A stretch of 64,000 bases of DNA from contig NZ_CP042809.1 in the NCBI RefSeq assembly GCF_004014775.2, positions 124,001 through 188,000 on the forward strand, written 5' to 3'. Shown in pieces: positions 17,976-27,095 of the stretch. This DNA comes from Acetobacter oryzoeni. GTDB taxonomy: Bacteria; Pseudomonadota; Alphaproteobacteria; Acetobacterales; Acetobacteraceae. Numbering within the stretch: the stretch's first letter is position 1; the number at the start of each line of letters is the position of its first letter. Below the pieces are notes generated by a model, which saw only the letters and a list, made by a program, of their open reading frames with translations, searched no databases and was not told the origin of the DNA. The translations under genes and the position numbers were made by a program.

Positions 17976-19525
17976 CCGAAAATCCCATGCAGAAACCAGC
18001 CCTGTGAGCCGGTTTCGCCATGCTCACCATCACCGGCCCGGTAAAGCCAGAACCGCTCGCCGCTCGTGTCCTCCACCCGGAAGTAATCGCGGGCAATGGT
18101 CAGTTCCGCGTCATTCTTCCACCATTCGCCGAAGACACGCTCCGGCCCGTCAGCGCATTTCACTTTCCGCCGCACACCCCGCCAGATGAAGAACAGCGGC
18201 GGCTGGTCCGGCAGTTCCGCCATGGCCTGCACCGGTTCCGGTCGTGCCAGCAGTCGGGTAGGGCGCGGCCAGTGCTCCGGCCAGTCCTTTGTCTCCTCGG
18301 GAGCCAGCGCGGGCACGCGGCAGAAGGAGCGTTCGGGGAGATCGCTTTCTACGGGGGCAAAGCGATACAGCGCCTGCATGCCGACACGGTTGGCCAGCGT
18401 GTCGATCAGGTCGGACACATCGGCTTCTTCCTCGGCGATCAGGGAAGACACGGTCTGTCGCCGATCCAAGGGCTCCGCCAGGGACGCGATCAGCACCATG
18501 CGCTCGATGCCGAAACCCGGATTGATCGTTTCGATTTTCTCGCACAGCAGGCGGGTCAGGCGCTTCACATCGCGTACCGGCATGGCGGTCGCGACCCGGA
18601 TCGCCTCGGTGCGGCTGTCCACCCGATGCAGCAGCAGATCAAGACGGCGCACGCCCTGTCCGCGTTCGTCCAGCCCCGGACAGAGCAGCGGCACCAGTTT
18701 GCCGATATAACGGGCGATGGTCTCGGCTGCCCCGATCGGCTCGGCAAAATTACGGCTGACCTCCACGGGATCAACCGGGCGGACAGGCACGATGGCTTCA
18801 CCAATACGTCCGAACGCCTGATCCAGCCTGCGGGCGATGTCGGGGCCAAACCGCAAGGCCAGCGGTGCGCGGGGCATGGCAGCCAGTGGCCCGATACGGG
18901 ATACGCCCAGCGTGGCCAGACCCTCAATGATAGGGGAGGGCAGGCGGAGTGCTTCAAGGGGAAGATCGGCCAGAGCAGAGGTCGTTTTATCTGACGGGAC
19001 AACAGCAATCGCTAACCGGCCATAGCGAGCCAGTGCGTGGGCCGCCCCCCAGGTGTCCGCGACTACGGCCCGAGCGCAAAAACCGGCTCCCGACATGCGG
19101 TGGACCATATCCTTGAGCATGGGAAGTTCGCCACCATGCAGGTGATCCGCCCCCGTCGTGTCCAGCACCAGCCCGTCCGGCGTATCGACGGCCACGATGG
19201 GCGCGATTCTGTGCTGGAACCACAGCGCCAGCTTTTCCAGTCCGAGCCGGTCGCCTTCGGGATCGGCATCCATCAGCACCAGATCGGGATAGAGCGCCTG
19301 GGCCTTGGCCACCGGTATGCCGGGGCGCAGCCCCAGCTTGCGGGCGGCGAGATCGACCGACAACACAACCCGTCGCCGTCCTTCACGTCCGACAAGGGCT
19401 AGTGGCGTCTCAGGCGCGGGCGCGTCTGGTCCAAGCCGCTTCCTGATCCGGTCGGTCGGCCAGAGCGGCAGGTAAAGCGAGACGATCCGCGACCGGGATA
19501 TAGGGTGCGAGCCTTCCTTTGGCAT
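17972..19525 (-). CDS. imuB: ImuB, Y-family-like mutasome protein
   Basis: About 517 residues from ATG at 19525 ([20 protein letters not shown]); a longer reading to 19570 is open. The fold resembles Y-family polymerases ([35 protein letters not shown]), but the acidic catalytic positions of active Y polymerases are not evident, consistent with ImuB being an adaptor that links DnaE2 and the beta clamp. The C-terminal portion has the zinc/ImuA-contacting region of the family. It overlaps imuA upstream by about 116 bp and dnaE2 downstream by 4 bp, indicating tight translational coupling. Confidence 0.92.
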   Translation of the reverse strand: MPKEGSHPISRSRIVSLYLPLWPTDRIRKRLGPDAPAPETPLALVGREGRRRVVLSVDLAARKLGLRPGIPVAKAQALYPDLVLMDADPEGDRLGLEKLALWFQHRIAPIVAVDTPDGLVLDTTGADHLHGGELPMLKDMVHRMSGAGFCARAVVADTWGAAHALARYGRLAIAVVPSDKTTSALADLPLEALRLPSPIIEGLATLGVSRIGPLAAMPRAPLALRFGPDIARRLDQAFGRIGEAIVPVRPVDPVEVSRNFAEPIGAAETIARYIGKLVPLLCPGLDERGQGVRRLDLLLHRVDSRTEAIRVATAMPVRDVKRLTRLLCEKIETINPGFGIERMVLIASLAEPLDRRQTVSSLIAEEEADVSDLIDTLANRVGMQALYRFAPVESDLPERSFCRVPALAPEETKDWPEHWPRPTRLLARPEPVQAMAELPDQPPLFFIWRGVRRKVKCADGPERVFGEWWKNDAELTIARDYFRVEDTSGERFWLYRAGDGEHGETGSQGWFLHGIFG

Positions 19526-20204
19526 CACAGGCCTCCACTTCAAAATCGGCACATTCGCCCGCACGGGCACGGATCAGTTCCAGCAGCCAACGGGGACGCC
19601 CCACACCGGGCACCGGTAAAGGCACGGATGGCAGGACGGACACCCGCCATCGGGTCACACTGGCAGTCGGCTGGCCAAAATCCGCAGCATCCGTCTGCCG
19701 CCGCCAGCGGCGGATGGCGATGCCAAGCGAACCAGACGTCTCGGCGGCGAGTTGCAGACGACGGGATGCGGTCATGGACAGACGCGCCACCTCGGCGACC
19801 ACGGCCCCAAGGCCGCCATGCCGCAGTCCTTCCTCGAAACAGGCCAGCACATCGACGTCTGAACTGGCCTCGACAAAGATCGTTCGCCGTGCCGACAGCC
19901 CGACCTGTTTCAGGGAGGGGGCGAACACATCCTGACGGGTGACGATCCAGAGCACCTTGCCACGTGTGCGGGCCGCAATCCCGGCGCAGAACTGACCGGC
20001 GGCCGCGCTGTGAAGGGCATCATTGCCACCACCGGCCACCTCATGCAGGGCACCCAGCGCCAGACCGCCACCTGGTAGGCGGGCGTCGATCTCGCGCACG
20101 CCAAAAGGCAGCACCGTGCGACGTCGGTCGCTGTGCCCTTCGAGACGGCTGATCGCCGCCCGCAGCGTCTCCAGACCGGGTTTTTTATGGGTTTCAGCAG
20201 TCAT
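19410..20204 (-). CDS. imuA: ImuA, RecA-like mutasome protein
   Basis: About 264 residues from ATG at 20204 (MTAETHKKPGLETLRAAISR); an alternative start is at 20234. The RecA/SulA-like core shows GVREIDARLPGGGLALGALH and a degenerate nucleotide-binding region, then GKVLWIVTRQDVFAPSL and later RWLLELIRARAGECADFEVE. ImuA interacts with RecA and ImuB in the mutasome. The LexA box at 20252-20266 lies 48-62 bp upstream of this start. The 3' end overlaps imuB. Confidence 0.9.
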   Translation of the reverse strand: MTAETHKKPGLETLRAAISRLEGHSDRRRTVLPFGVREIDARLPGGGLALGALHEVAGGGNDALHSAAAGQFCAGIAARTRGKVLWIVTRQDVFAPSLKQVGLSARRTIFVEASSDVDVLACFEEGLRHGGLGAVVAEVARLSMTASRRLQLAAETSGSLGIAIRRWRRQTDAADFGQPTASVTRWRVSVLPSVPLPVPGVGRPRWLLELIRARAGECADFEVEACDAKGRLAPYIPVADRLALPAALADRPDQEAAWTRRARA

Positions 20205-20251
20205 GTCACGGCTCGGCGTTCTTTGTGCAGGCAAATTTCCTGATTATATGT

Positions 20252-20266
20252 TCCTGATTTGTTCCA
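20252..20266. promoter_or_regulatory. LexA (SOS) box, alphaproteobacterial type
   Basis: GTTC-CTGATTT-GTTC, an exact match to the GTTC-N7-GTTC consensus of alphaproteobacterial LexA. It lies upstream of imuA and in the region shared with the divergent DUF1275-SRAP genes. Confidence 0.85.
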
Positions 20267-20488
20267 TACAGTCTGTCGGCGTCAACATTTATCTGTCGGG
20301 AGAGCGTATCGCTTCAAGTTTGTGGTAATTCGCAATCCGGGAAGATATCGTCCTAAGAAATTGAAAACAGGAAGCTTTGTCGGAAGAAGGCGAGCTGTTA
20401 CCATCCTGCTCATAAAAAAGATCGCTGTCCGGGGGACGCCGATGAATACGGAGTCTCCTCATGCGCTCAGTCAGGATGGGAGGCACAG

Positions 20489-21250
20489 GTGCTTGTTCAC
20501 GAGGGGGCGGAGCGTAACGCCAGCATCGACAGGCGTCTGGGCTGCTCGCTGGCGGCCATTGCCGGTGCTGTGAACGCCGCCGGTTTTCTGGCCGTGGGCT
20601 ATTATTCGGCCAACATGACTGGCAATGTCTCCGCGCTGGCGAACGGCCTGCATGAAGGCCATCTGGAACTGGTCCTGTCCTGCTGCGGTCTGATACTGGC
20701 CTTTGTCGCCGGCGCGGTGCTGTCGGCGCTGCTGGTCAATGCAGGTCGTCGCCGTCATCTGCCGTCGATCTACGCACGGAGCATCCTTCTTGAAGCCTGC
20801 CTGCTCGGGCTTCTGGGGGCTGTGGATCTTCTGTTTTCGGCCCAGCCACGGGATCCGGTGCTGGCCTACGGGCTGAGTTTCCTCATGGGGCTCCAGAACG
20901 CCACGGTCACACGCATTTCCGGGGCGCGTGTCCGCACCACCCATATGACGGGAATGCTCACCGATGTGGGGCTGGAACTGGCGGACTGGCTGGAGAGCTT
21001 TTTCCATCCGGTTGACCCGGTCCGACGGACCGGTACGCGCGAACGCCTGGGTCTGCATGCCGCCATTGTACTGTCTTTCACGCTGGGCGGCGTGGCCGGC
21101 GCCTTTCTGTATGGCTGGTGGTCTGCTCTGTTTCTGCTGGCGCTGGCGGGGCTTCTGGCCTGTCTTGCCCTGCCGGGCGCGCTGTCGCATGAGCCTGTGG
21201 CGGAACATGAACCGGCGTTGGTTCCGGCTTGCGGGGAGAAGCATCGCTGA
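20489..21250 (+). CDS. DUF1275 (YoaK-like) membrane protein, probable frameshift near the start
   Basis: 253 residues from a GTG at 20489, with about six hydrophobic segments. The family pattern appears in NAAGFLAVGYYSANMTGNVS near residue 30 and LSFLMGLQNATVTRISGARV near 135, with RTTHMTGMLTDVG after it. Function is unknown; some relatives are called YoaK. A better start seems to be the ATG at 20442, preceded by GGGGGA, but it is in another frame: a one-base change in the G-rich stretch at about 20476-20484 would join it to this frame. The stop overlaps the SRAP start (TGATG), so the pair is translationally coupled. Confidence 0.8.
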   Translation: MLVHEGAERNASIDRRLGCSLAAIAGAVNAAGFLAVGYYSANMTGNVSALANGLHEGHLELVLSCCGLILAFVAGAVLSALLVNAGRRRHLPSIYARSILLEACLLGLLGAVDLLFSAQPRDPVLAYGLSFLMGLQNATVTRISGARVRTTHMTGMLTDVGLELADWLESFFHPVDPVRRTGTRERLGLHAAIVLSFTLGGVAGAFLYGWWSALFLLALAGLLACLALPGALSHEPVAEHEPALVPACGEKHR

Positions 21251-21891
21251 TGTGCAATCTCTACGCCATGACATCAAACCAGAAAGCGATCAGGGAAATC
21301 GCAAAGGTTCTTGATGATCTGACCGGCAATCTTCAGCAATTGCCAGAGATATATCCGAATACAATGGCGCCTGTCGTGCGGAACGGGGAGGGTGGCCGTG
21401 AACTGGTCATGGCGCGCTGGGGCATGCCGACGCCGCCCGGTTACCTGAAGGGACACAAGGTCGACCGGGGTGTGACCAACATCCGCAATCCGTCCTCGAC
21501 ATGGTGGAAGCGCTGGGAGGGCGTGCAACATCGTTGTCTGGTGCCGCTGACGGCCTTCTCCGAGCCGGAACATCTGCCCGACGGGACATCACGACCGGCG
21601 TGGTTTGCGCGGAATGAGGGGGAGCCGTTGGCTTTTTTTGCCGGGATATGGTGTCGATGGACGTCCGTGCGCAAACTGGCGGACGGGGAGACAACGGATG
21701 ATCTGTTCGGTTTTCTGACCACTGACGCCAATCGGGAAGTGGGCGCGATCCATCCGAAAGCCATGCCTGTGATCCTGGTGCAACCGGAGGATATGGAGCG
21801 CTGGATGACGGCACCGGCAGCGGAGGCTCTGGAGCTTCAGCGGCCGCTCCCCGATGGGCTTTTATGTCGGGTGCAGGCCGGCTCTGGCTGA
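21250..21891 (+). CDS. SRAP-family protein (YedK/HMCES-like)
   Basis: About 213 residues. The ATG at 21250 puts Cys at position 2 (MCNLYAMTSNQ), the residue that forms a DNA-protein crosslink with abasic sites in SRAP proteins. Other family residues seen are NIRNPSSTWWKRW, RCLVPLTAFSEPEH and the late AIHPKAMPVILV with the active-site His. The family protects abasic sites in single-stranded DNA. Its 1-bp overlap with DUF1275 and the nearby LexA box suggest DNA-damage control together with the divergent mutasome genes. Confidence 0.92.
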   Translation: MCNLYAMTSNQKAIREIAKVLDDLTGNLQQLPEIYPNTMAPVVRNGEGGRELVMARWGMPTPPGYLKGHKVDRGVTNIRNPSSTWWKRWEGVQHRCLVPLTAFSEPEHLPDGTSRPAWFARNEGEPLAFFAGIWCRWTSVRKLADGETTDDLFGFLTTDANREVGAIHPKAMPVILVQPEDMERWMTAPAAEALELQRPLPDGLLCRVQAGSG

Positions 21892-22018
21892 CTGGGGGGC
21901 GGGATCATACTGCCATGTTCGCGACGCTTGATACATCGCAACGACAGAGCGGCTTATTGGATCGTATGGATGATAAGATTTCTCGCTATCAGCTCTTTTC
22001 AGAAAAAGGACATGCGCC

Positions 22019-23764
22019 ATGAGATACGCTCACAGTAATTACGAGGCTTATGTCCAGCCCCCGGCGCCAGAGGGTATGGAAGGACGATCAGCGTGGATCG
22101 TGGGCGGTGGTCTGGGAGGCATGGCAGCAGCAGCTTTCCTGATCCGGGACGCGGGCATGGCGCCTTCAGCCATCACCATTCTTGAGGCTTCGGACAGCGA
22201 CGGTGGCGCGCTGGACGGAGCGGGGAATGCGGAGACCGGCTGGCTGATCCGCGGCGGTCGGGAAATGGAAGAGCAGTTCCAGTGTCTGTGGGATCTGTAC
22301 CGCTCCATTCCCTCACTGGAAATTCCCGAAGCTTCGGTGCTGGATGAAGTCTGGCAGGTTAATCAGGCTGATCCGTCCACAAGTCCGGTCCGCGCCATGT
22401 GCAATCGGGGACGGCCCCTCGCCGATCGTGACAGGCTGACGCTCACGGGAAAGGCGCGGCGCGAGATCATTGCCCTGATTCTGACCGATGAGGATGAACT
22501 GGCGGGAAAGACGATCGCGGATGTGCTGTCCGGCGATTTCATGGCGTCGAATTTCTGGCTGTTCTGGCGGTCGATGTTCGCGTTCGAGACCTGGCACAGC
22601 GCCATCGAGATGAAGCGCTATCTCGCACGGTTCGTGCATCAGATCCTCGGACTGAAGGATCTGCATACGCTGAAATTCACCAGATATAACCAGCAGGAAT
22701 CCCTGAGCAGACCACTGGCCACGTGGCTTGCCGATCAGGGCGTCGTGTTCCGTCATGGCGTGAAGGTGACGAATGTTGCCGTTGATGTGTCGGGCAGAAC
22801 GAAAGTTGCGACCCATCTCGACTGGCTGGAAAATGGCGCGGCCGCCGGTGTTGACCTGGGTCCGGCCGATCTGGTGTTCGTGACCAACGGTTCCATGGTG
22901 GAGAATTCACGCTGGGGCGACCATCATACACCCGCGCCGATTGATACGACCATCGGAGAGGGGAGCGTCTGGCAGCTCTGGCGCAACCTCGCCACGCAGG
23001 ATACCGCTTTTGGCAATCCAGATGTCTTCTGTGGCGATACAAAAAAATCCCGCTGGCTATCGGCAACCGTTACGACCCGGGATGCGCGGATTCCGGAGCT
23101 TGTAAAACGGATTACAGGGCGTGATCCGTTTTCGGGGAAAATCATCACGGGTGGCCCGGTCACGATCGCGGATTCATCCTGGCTGATGAGCTGGGTGGTC
23201 AGCCGTCAGCCTCATTTCAAGGGGCAGCCCGAAGGTCAGATGGTGGCCTGGCTCTACGGTCTGTTCAGTGACGTGCCGGGCGATTACGTGAAAAAGTCGA
23301 TGCAGGACTGCACAGGTGAGGAAATCACCCGTGAGTGGCTGTTCCATATGGGCGTGCCAGTGGACCAGATCGACGACATTGCGGCGACAGGGACGACGAC
23401 GCGTCCGTGCATGATGCCGTTCATCACGGCGCAGTTCATGCCACGCGCACCTGCTGATCGGCCGAAGGTGGTGCCGGATGGGAGCATCAATCTCGCCTTT
23501 CTCGGTCAGTTCGCCGAAACGCCACGCGATACGGTCTTCACGACGGAATATTCCGTCCGCACGGCGATGGAGGCAGTCTATACCCTGTGCGGCGTCAGGC
23601 GCGCTGTGCCGGACGTGTCGGACGGCATTTTTGATGTCCGGATGCTACTACAGGCGGCAGCGGAACTGCGGGATGGCGAGAAGGTCCCAGCGTCGGGGCT
23701 GATCAGGCACCTGACGCAGGGAACGGAGATTGACGATCTGCTGGAGCGCTACGGGCTGGTTTGA
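22019..23764 (+). CDS. ohyA: Oleate hydratase (FAD-dependent)
   Basis: 581 residues, the normal length. The N-terminal Rossmann motif is VGGGLGGMAAAAFLIRDAG, followed by GGREMEEQFQCLWDLYRSIP and the MNRG-like segment MCNRGRPLADRD, all typical of MCRA/OhyA enzymes that add water to the cis-9 double bond of oleate to make 10-hydroxystearate. The late section FITAQFMPRAPADRP and FLGQFAETPRDTVFTTEYS also match. It stands as a single gene; 128 bp upstream shows no gene. The role may be detoxification of unsaturated fatty acids. Confidence 0.93.
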   Translation: MRYAHSNYEAYVQPPAPEGMEGRSAWIVGGGLGGMAAAAFLIRDAGMAPSAITILEASDSDGGALDGAGNAETGWLIRGGREMEEQFQCLWDLYRSIPSLEIPEASVLDEVWQVNQADPSTSPVRAMCNRGRPLADRDRLTLTGKARREIIALILTDEDELAGKTIADVLSGDFMASNFWLFWRSMFAFETWHSAIEMKRYLARFVHQILGLKDLHTLKFTRYNQQESLSRPLATWLADQGVVFRHGVKVTNVAVDVSGRTKVATHLDWLENGAAAGVDLGPADLVFVTNGSMVENSRWGDHHTPAPIDTTIGEGSVWQLWRNLATQDTAFGNPDVFCGDTKKSRWLSATVTTRDARIPELVKRITGRDPFSGKIITGGPVTIADSSWLMSWVVSRQPHFKGQPEGQMVAWLYGLFSDVPGDYVKKSMQDCTGEEITREWLFHMGVPVDQIDDIAATGTTTRPCMMPFITAQFMPRAPADRPKVVPDGSINLAFLGQFAETPRDTVFTTEYSVRTAMEAVYTLCGVRRAVPDVSDGIFDVRMLLQAAAELRDGEKVPASGLIRHLTQGTEIDDLLERYGLV

Positions 23765-24233
23765 TCTTATTGTCAGAAGCTGAAGCGGACTTACTGCTTT
23801 CGCCTCAACACAGACATCGAAGTGGTGATGGCGGTCGCCCGAAAGCCGACATTGTCAGGCGAACTGCGATAGGCAGAGTTTGGGACAAACCGGCCGTTCC
23901 GAGGTGGTGCCTCGAATGACCGCTATATCCCCGACATCCGACATAGAGAAAGTGTCGTCCGCTCCACGGAAATGTGCAAGACTGGCCGAATGCGGTCCTG
24001 GGCTATCCGTGGTCGAGAGTGGAAGCGGACGTCTGCAACGCTTAGATGTCATTTCAGTTTGACCAAGCCGACCTTGGCGTCCTACCAAAAACTTGGGGTT
24101 CGAAGCGTCTGGAGAGCACGCCCGAGACAGAGCGCTTAATGATCGCAACGGGCGAGTGCTGTTCGAGGCCCACAAGCTGAACGACGAGAGCCTCCCGCCG
24201 AGTTTGAGCCGCCAAGGGTAAGGGCACCCATGT
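23765..24233. other. Intergenic region with dispersed-repeat copies
   Basis: No gene is supported. The segment 23776-23880 belongs to the dispersed repeat family (GAAGCGGACTTACTGCTTTC, then CGAAAGCCGACATTGTCAGG). A further AGTGGAAGCGGACGTCTGCA lies at 24019-24038. ORFs on either strand here look like chance. Confidence 0.5.
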
Positions 24234-25400
24234 TCAGCCTGTTGTCGCCGCGTTTGTGCCCGCCCGTTCTCGTAGGATTCGGCGCAAAAACTGAGGCGGC
24301 ATGGTGCGGACGTGAAACTCCTCTTGCGGGATTACCCCGGCGTTCAATGCGGCGGTCATCCGATGAACGTGGAGGGCCCAGTCAGGATCTCGCAACGGCA
24401 ACCTGCCCACGTTCACGAGAGGCGGTGGGGACATGCGATTCCGAAACAGAGGCATCTTAAGGGCCCGGCTTGGCCGCTGCGTCTGCACATTGATGACCTT
24501 CGCCCGCTTGGTTCCTTCGAGCCGGACCTCGTCCTCCCAGACCGACACCTGCTCATTCCCACGAAGTTCTGCAAGTCGATCGTGATCCGGCGTCCAGCGC
24601 GGCGGATCGTCGCCGGGCCTGAAGTAGATGTTGTCCAGCGCGTTGGCCCATTGAAACTCGTTGAGGGCCATCACGATGCTCGCCGAGGACAGCTTAACGA
24701 CGTTACTGGCCGGATTACCCAGCGAATAGGCTTTTTCATCGTACAAGACGACTGCGTACTCGGGCGAGATGGGCATGACAAACTGCAGGCCGAGATTCGC
24801 CAACCCAAGAACCGAGACGTCCGCGCCGCTGTAGAGCCCGTTGTGCTTGACGGCCGGGTGGTCGCCCAAAACAAAGGGCGTCGAGCTCACATTGTGGAGA
24901 AGCTTGATCTTCAGATCGAGAATCACAGGAGTTTCCAGGAGCGCTGGCCGGAGCGCCTGCGCGGCGGGCTCGGTGAGTTCAATAGTTAGATCGTCGAGCA
25001 CGGCGAGAAGTTCGGGCTCGGTCAGCGTGTACCGTAGCATCAATTTGCCGACCTTGCTGGCCATCTCATTAGCCGCGGCGGCGGCCTGTGCCGTACGCGC
25101 CGACTGGATGAGCAGGAAGGTTGCTAGCACGCGGTGATCGTCGCTGTATCGCGTCGGGGGCAAGCCAGTCGCGATCATCCGTCGCAGGACAGAGCTGGCA
25201 CCGCCTTCGATCTGCCCCAGAACGTGCTCGGCCTTTCCGTCGCGGCCGTAGAACCAATCCCGGCAGGCTTGATGCTTGAGGCTCGCTCCTGTGACGATTC
25301 TGCCAGAGCGTAAGTTGTAAAGACCAACCGATGAGCCATTGACGGAGAAAAATCGCAGTAGGAACTGTGGCACGAAGTGATGGCTTTTGTTCTGCGGCAT
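24234..25400 (-). CDS. DUF4238 protein
   Basis: About 388 residues from the ATG at 25400 (MPQNKSHHFVPQFLLRFFS), the diagnostic N-terminus of DUF4238: a KxHHxVPQFLLRxF motif. The next part (GLYNLRSGRIVTGASLKHQA) also fits. The function of the family is unknown; the His-rich HHFVP start recalls HNH-like motifs but no full nuclease site is visible. The tail is rich in Arg and Pro. It lies downstream of an unrecognised gene on the same strand (160 bp apart) and close to a restriction system, a defence-like setting. Confidence 0.8.
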   Translation of the reverse strand: MPQNKSHHFVPQFLLRFFSVNGSSVGLYNLRSGRIVTGASLKHQACRDWFYGRDGKAEHVLGQIEGGASSVLRRMIATGLPPTRYSDDHRVLATFLLIQSARTAQAAAAANEMASKVGKLMLRYTLTEPELLAVLDDLTIELTEPAAQALRPALLETPVILDLKIKLLHNVSSTPFVLGDHPAVKHNGLYSGADVSVLGLANLGLQFVMPISPEYAVVLYDEKAYSLGNPASNVVKLSSASIVMALNEFQWANALDNIYFRPGDDPPRWTPDHDRLAELRGNEQVSVWEDEVRLEGTKRAKVINVQTQRPSRALKMPLFRNRMSPPPLVNVGRLPLRDPDWALHVHRMTAALNAGVIPQEEFHVRTMPPQFLRRILRERAGTNAATTG

Positions 25401-25560
25401 CGGATTTGAAATCCCCTTCCAAGCCCATAGCGACGAGCCTGACCGTGTATACAGGTGCACGCATTCTGCTCAGTCAAAGTTCGAATCTCACCAAGCGGAC
25501 TAAGAACGATGAAGATGGGATCATGCTTACGTCATAGCGATCTTAGGCCTGCTATGATTC

Positions 25561-26835
25561 TCATCTTGGCGAAGGCAACGTTGGCGTGTCGGATTTCTGT
25601 CCAGAGATATTGTCAATCCAATCCAGAATTCCGTCGAGCACGGCGTGCTTCACGGGAAACCAAGTTCCAGTTCTCATGCGTGCAATAAGGGTATGAAGCG
25701 CACTGATAAAGGCATCCGCTGATGTGAAATGATGGGTGAAAGCGTGAAAAGAATTATAATCCATAACGAGGCCGCCGCCGCTCAACCCTGCGAGCTTCCC
25801 GCACGCCGTCGCATAGGCGTCACCCTCATCATCGAAAAGCTCCTTTACGATGGCTAGCCCGATGATCTGACGCCGTCCGATGGAGACTTCGACATCTTCA
25901 CCGCCTACGACCAGTCTCGCTACCGCTTCGCGACCAAGATACCGAGCCGCACCGTTGATCTGGCGGATAGCGTCGTCGACTTCCTTACGGGTCGCAAGTC
26001 TCTTGCGATCAAGGGAGCGACTAAGACCAGCTTCCGTAGTCGGACTGTCCTTGGCCTGAATGAGAATGGCGACGGAGTCGGTCAGCACGAGATGGTCAAG
26101 TATCTCTTTGGACGTATCCTTACGTAGTGGATTCATCATGATACTCTCCGGCTTGAATGCACGTAACAAGCAAACCGAGATGTCGCGTTCCTGAAAATAG
26201 CCCGGATTAGTGCGCGTCAAAGAGTCGTGCCGGAATCCTGTACTTCCCTGGTAGCCATTCACTTCGGGTGTCATGTCGAGGACAAGGATATCATTGGGCG
26301 CCAGCTCACTCTTGAACACCGCTTGAATGGCACGATCATCGTCATCGCGCGTTCGCTGTCCGAACCAGTTTATCAAGACCTGATGAACGCTTTTAGCCGT
26401 CTCAGGATGGTAGGTGAGCAGATGAATATCCTCCTTGTCGGTGAGGCAGCTCCCACCATCCTCTAGAGCCGTCCTGAAGCTCATCCACTCATAGTTCTGG
26501 TCATCGAAGAAGTAGATATCGACTTCATCATACTTGAGAATGGCAAGTATCTCGCGGGAGAATGAGTCGTCTTCAAACAGAGGGGAGCGGATAATCAATG
26601 GCTGATCGTCATCATCAAAAAAGGCTGTAACTAGTGCGGTGGTCGTGACCGTCGTGGATGGCAGTGCCGGCAGGTACAGGGCAAATCCACCATTCATCTT
26701 CGCCGCTAATATTGCTTCTTTCTGCGTTTTTACAATCAGAGAATATTTTTCGTCCGTGCCAAGTCGAATAGGTATCAGGCCGTCGGCAAACTGCCCGACA
26801 AGCGACCTCACTTCAGGATGAAGGAGAGTCAGCAT
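25561..26835 (-). CDS. Unrecognised protein with a PD-(D/E)xK-like patch
   Basis: About 424 residues. ATG at 26835 (MLTLLHPEVRSLVGQFADGL) is chosen because GGAGG lies just upstream. I recognise no family. The segment LDHLVLTDSVAILIQAKDS at about residues 230-250 has an Asp, about ten residues, then Gln-x-Lys at a strand end, which resembles the D-(E/Q)xK core of restriction-type nucleases; this is inference only. An acidic N-terminal half (FFDDDDQPLIIRS, YFFDDQNYEW) and a C-terminal helical region follow. Its neighbours, a DUF4238 gene and a type I restriction operon, suggest a defence island. Confidence 0.6.
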   Translation of the reverse strand: MLTLLHPEVRSLVGQFADGLIPIRLGTDEKYSLIVKTQKEAILAAKMNGGFALYLPALPSTTVTTTALVTAFFDDDDQPLIIRSPLFEDDSFSREILAILKYDEVDIYFFDDQNYEWMSFRTALEDGGSCLTDKEDIHLLTYHPETAKSVHQVLINWFGQRTRDDDDRAIQAVFKSELAPNDILVLDMTPEVNGYQGSTGFRHDSLTRTNPGYFQERDISVCLLRAFKPESIMMNPLRKDTSKEILDHLVLTDSVAILIQAKDSPTTEAGLSRSLDRKRLATRKEVDDAIRQINGAARYLGREAVARLVVGGEDVEVSIGRRQIIGLAIVKELFDDEGDAYATACGKLAGLSGGGLVMDYNSFHAFTHHFTSADAFISALHTLIARMRTGTWFPVKHAVLDGILDWIDNISGQKSDTPTLPSPR

Positions 26836-27095
26836 AAACGCCTCCGGGTTAGTAGGTTGCATTGCAGAATTTCACCGCCCGGGATCGACGCCCAAACTAG
26901 ATGATATCGTCCGATACTGCAGCGGCAAAATAGAGCCAAGATATCGTCGGCTTTCAGTAGAGTCTTAAGGGTTTATCTGAACGATCGGAATAGAGTGAAG
27001 ACCTTCGCGGGTATCGTCCATATGAATGTCCGGTTTTATCGATCGTCCTGTACAAAGCCGACAGTCCGCTTGCGCCCCATTGCGGTCAAATAGAG
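26836..27095. other. Intergenic region
   Basis: No gene is seen. It contains GATATCGTC repeats (at about 26902 and 26940) and one short dispersed motif (GCCGACAGTCCGCTTGCGCC, 27057-27076). It lies between the unrecognised gene and the end of the restriction operon. Confidence 0.45.

Noticed and set aside
18020-18994. 324-codon plus-strand ORF opposite imuB
   Set aside because: Shadow of imuB; composition is His/Gln/Arg-rich as expected for antisense GC-rich coding.
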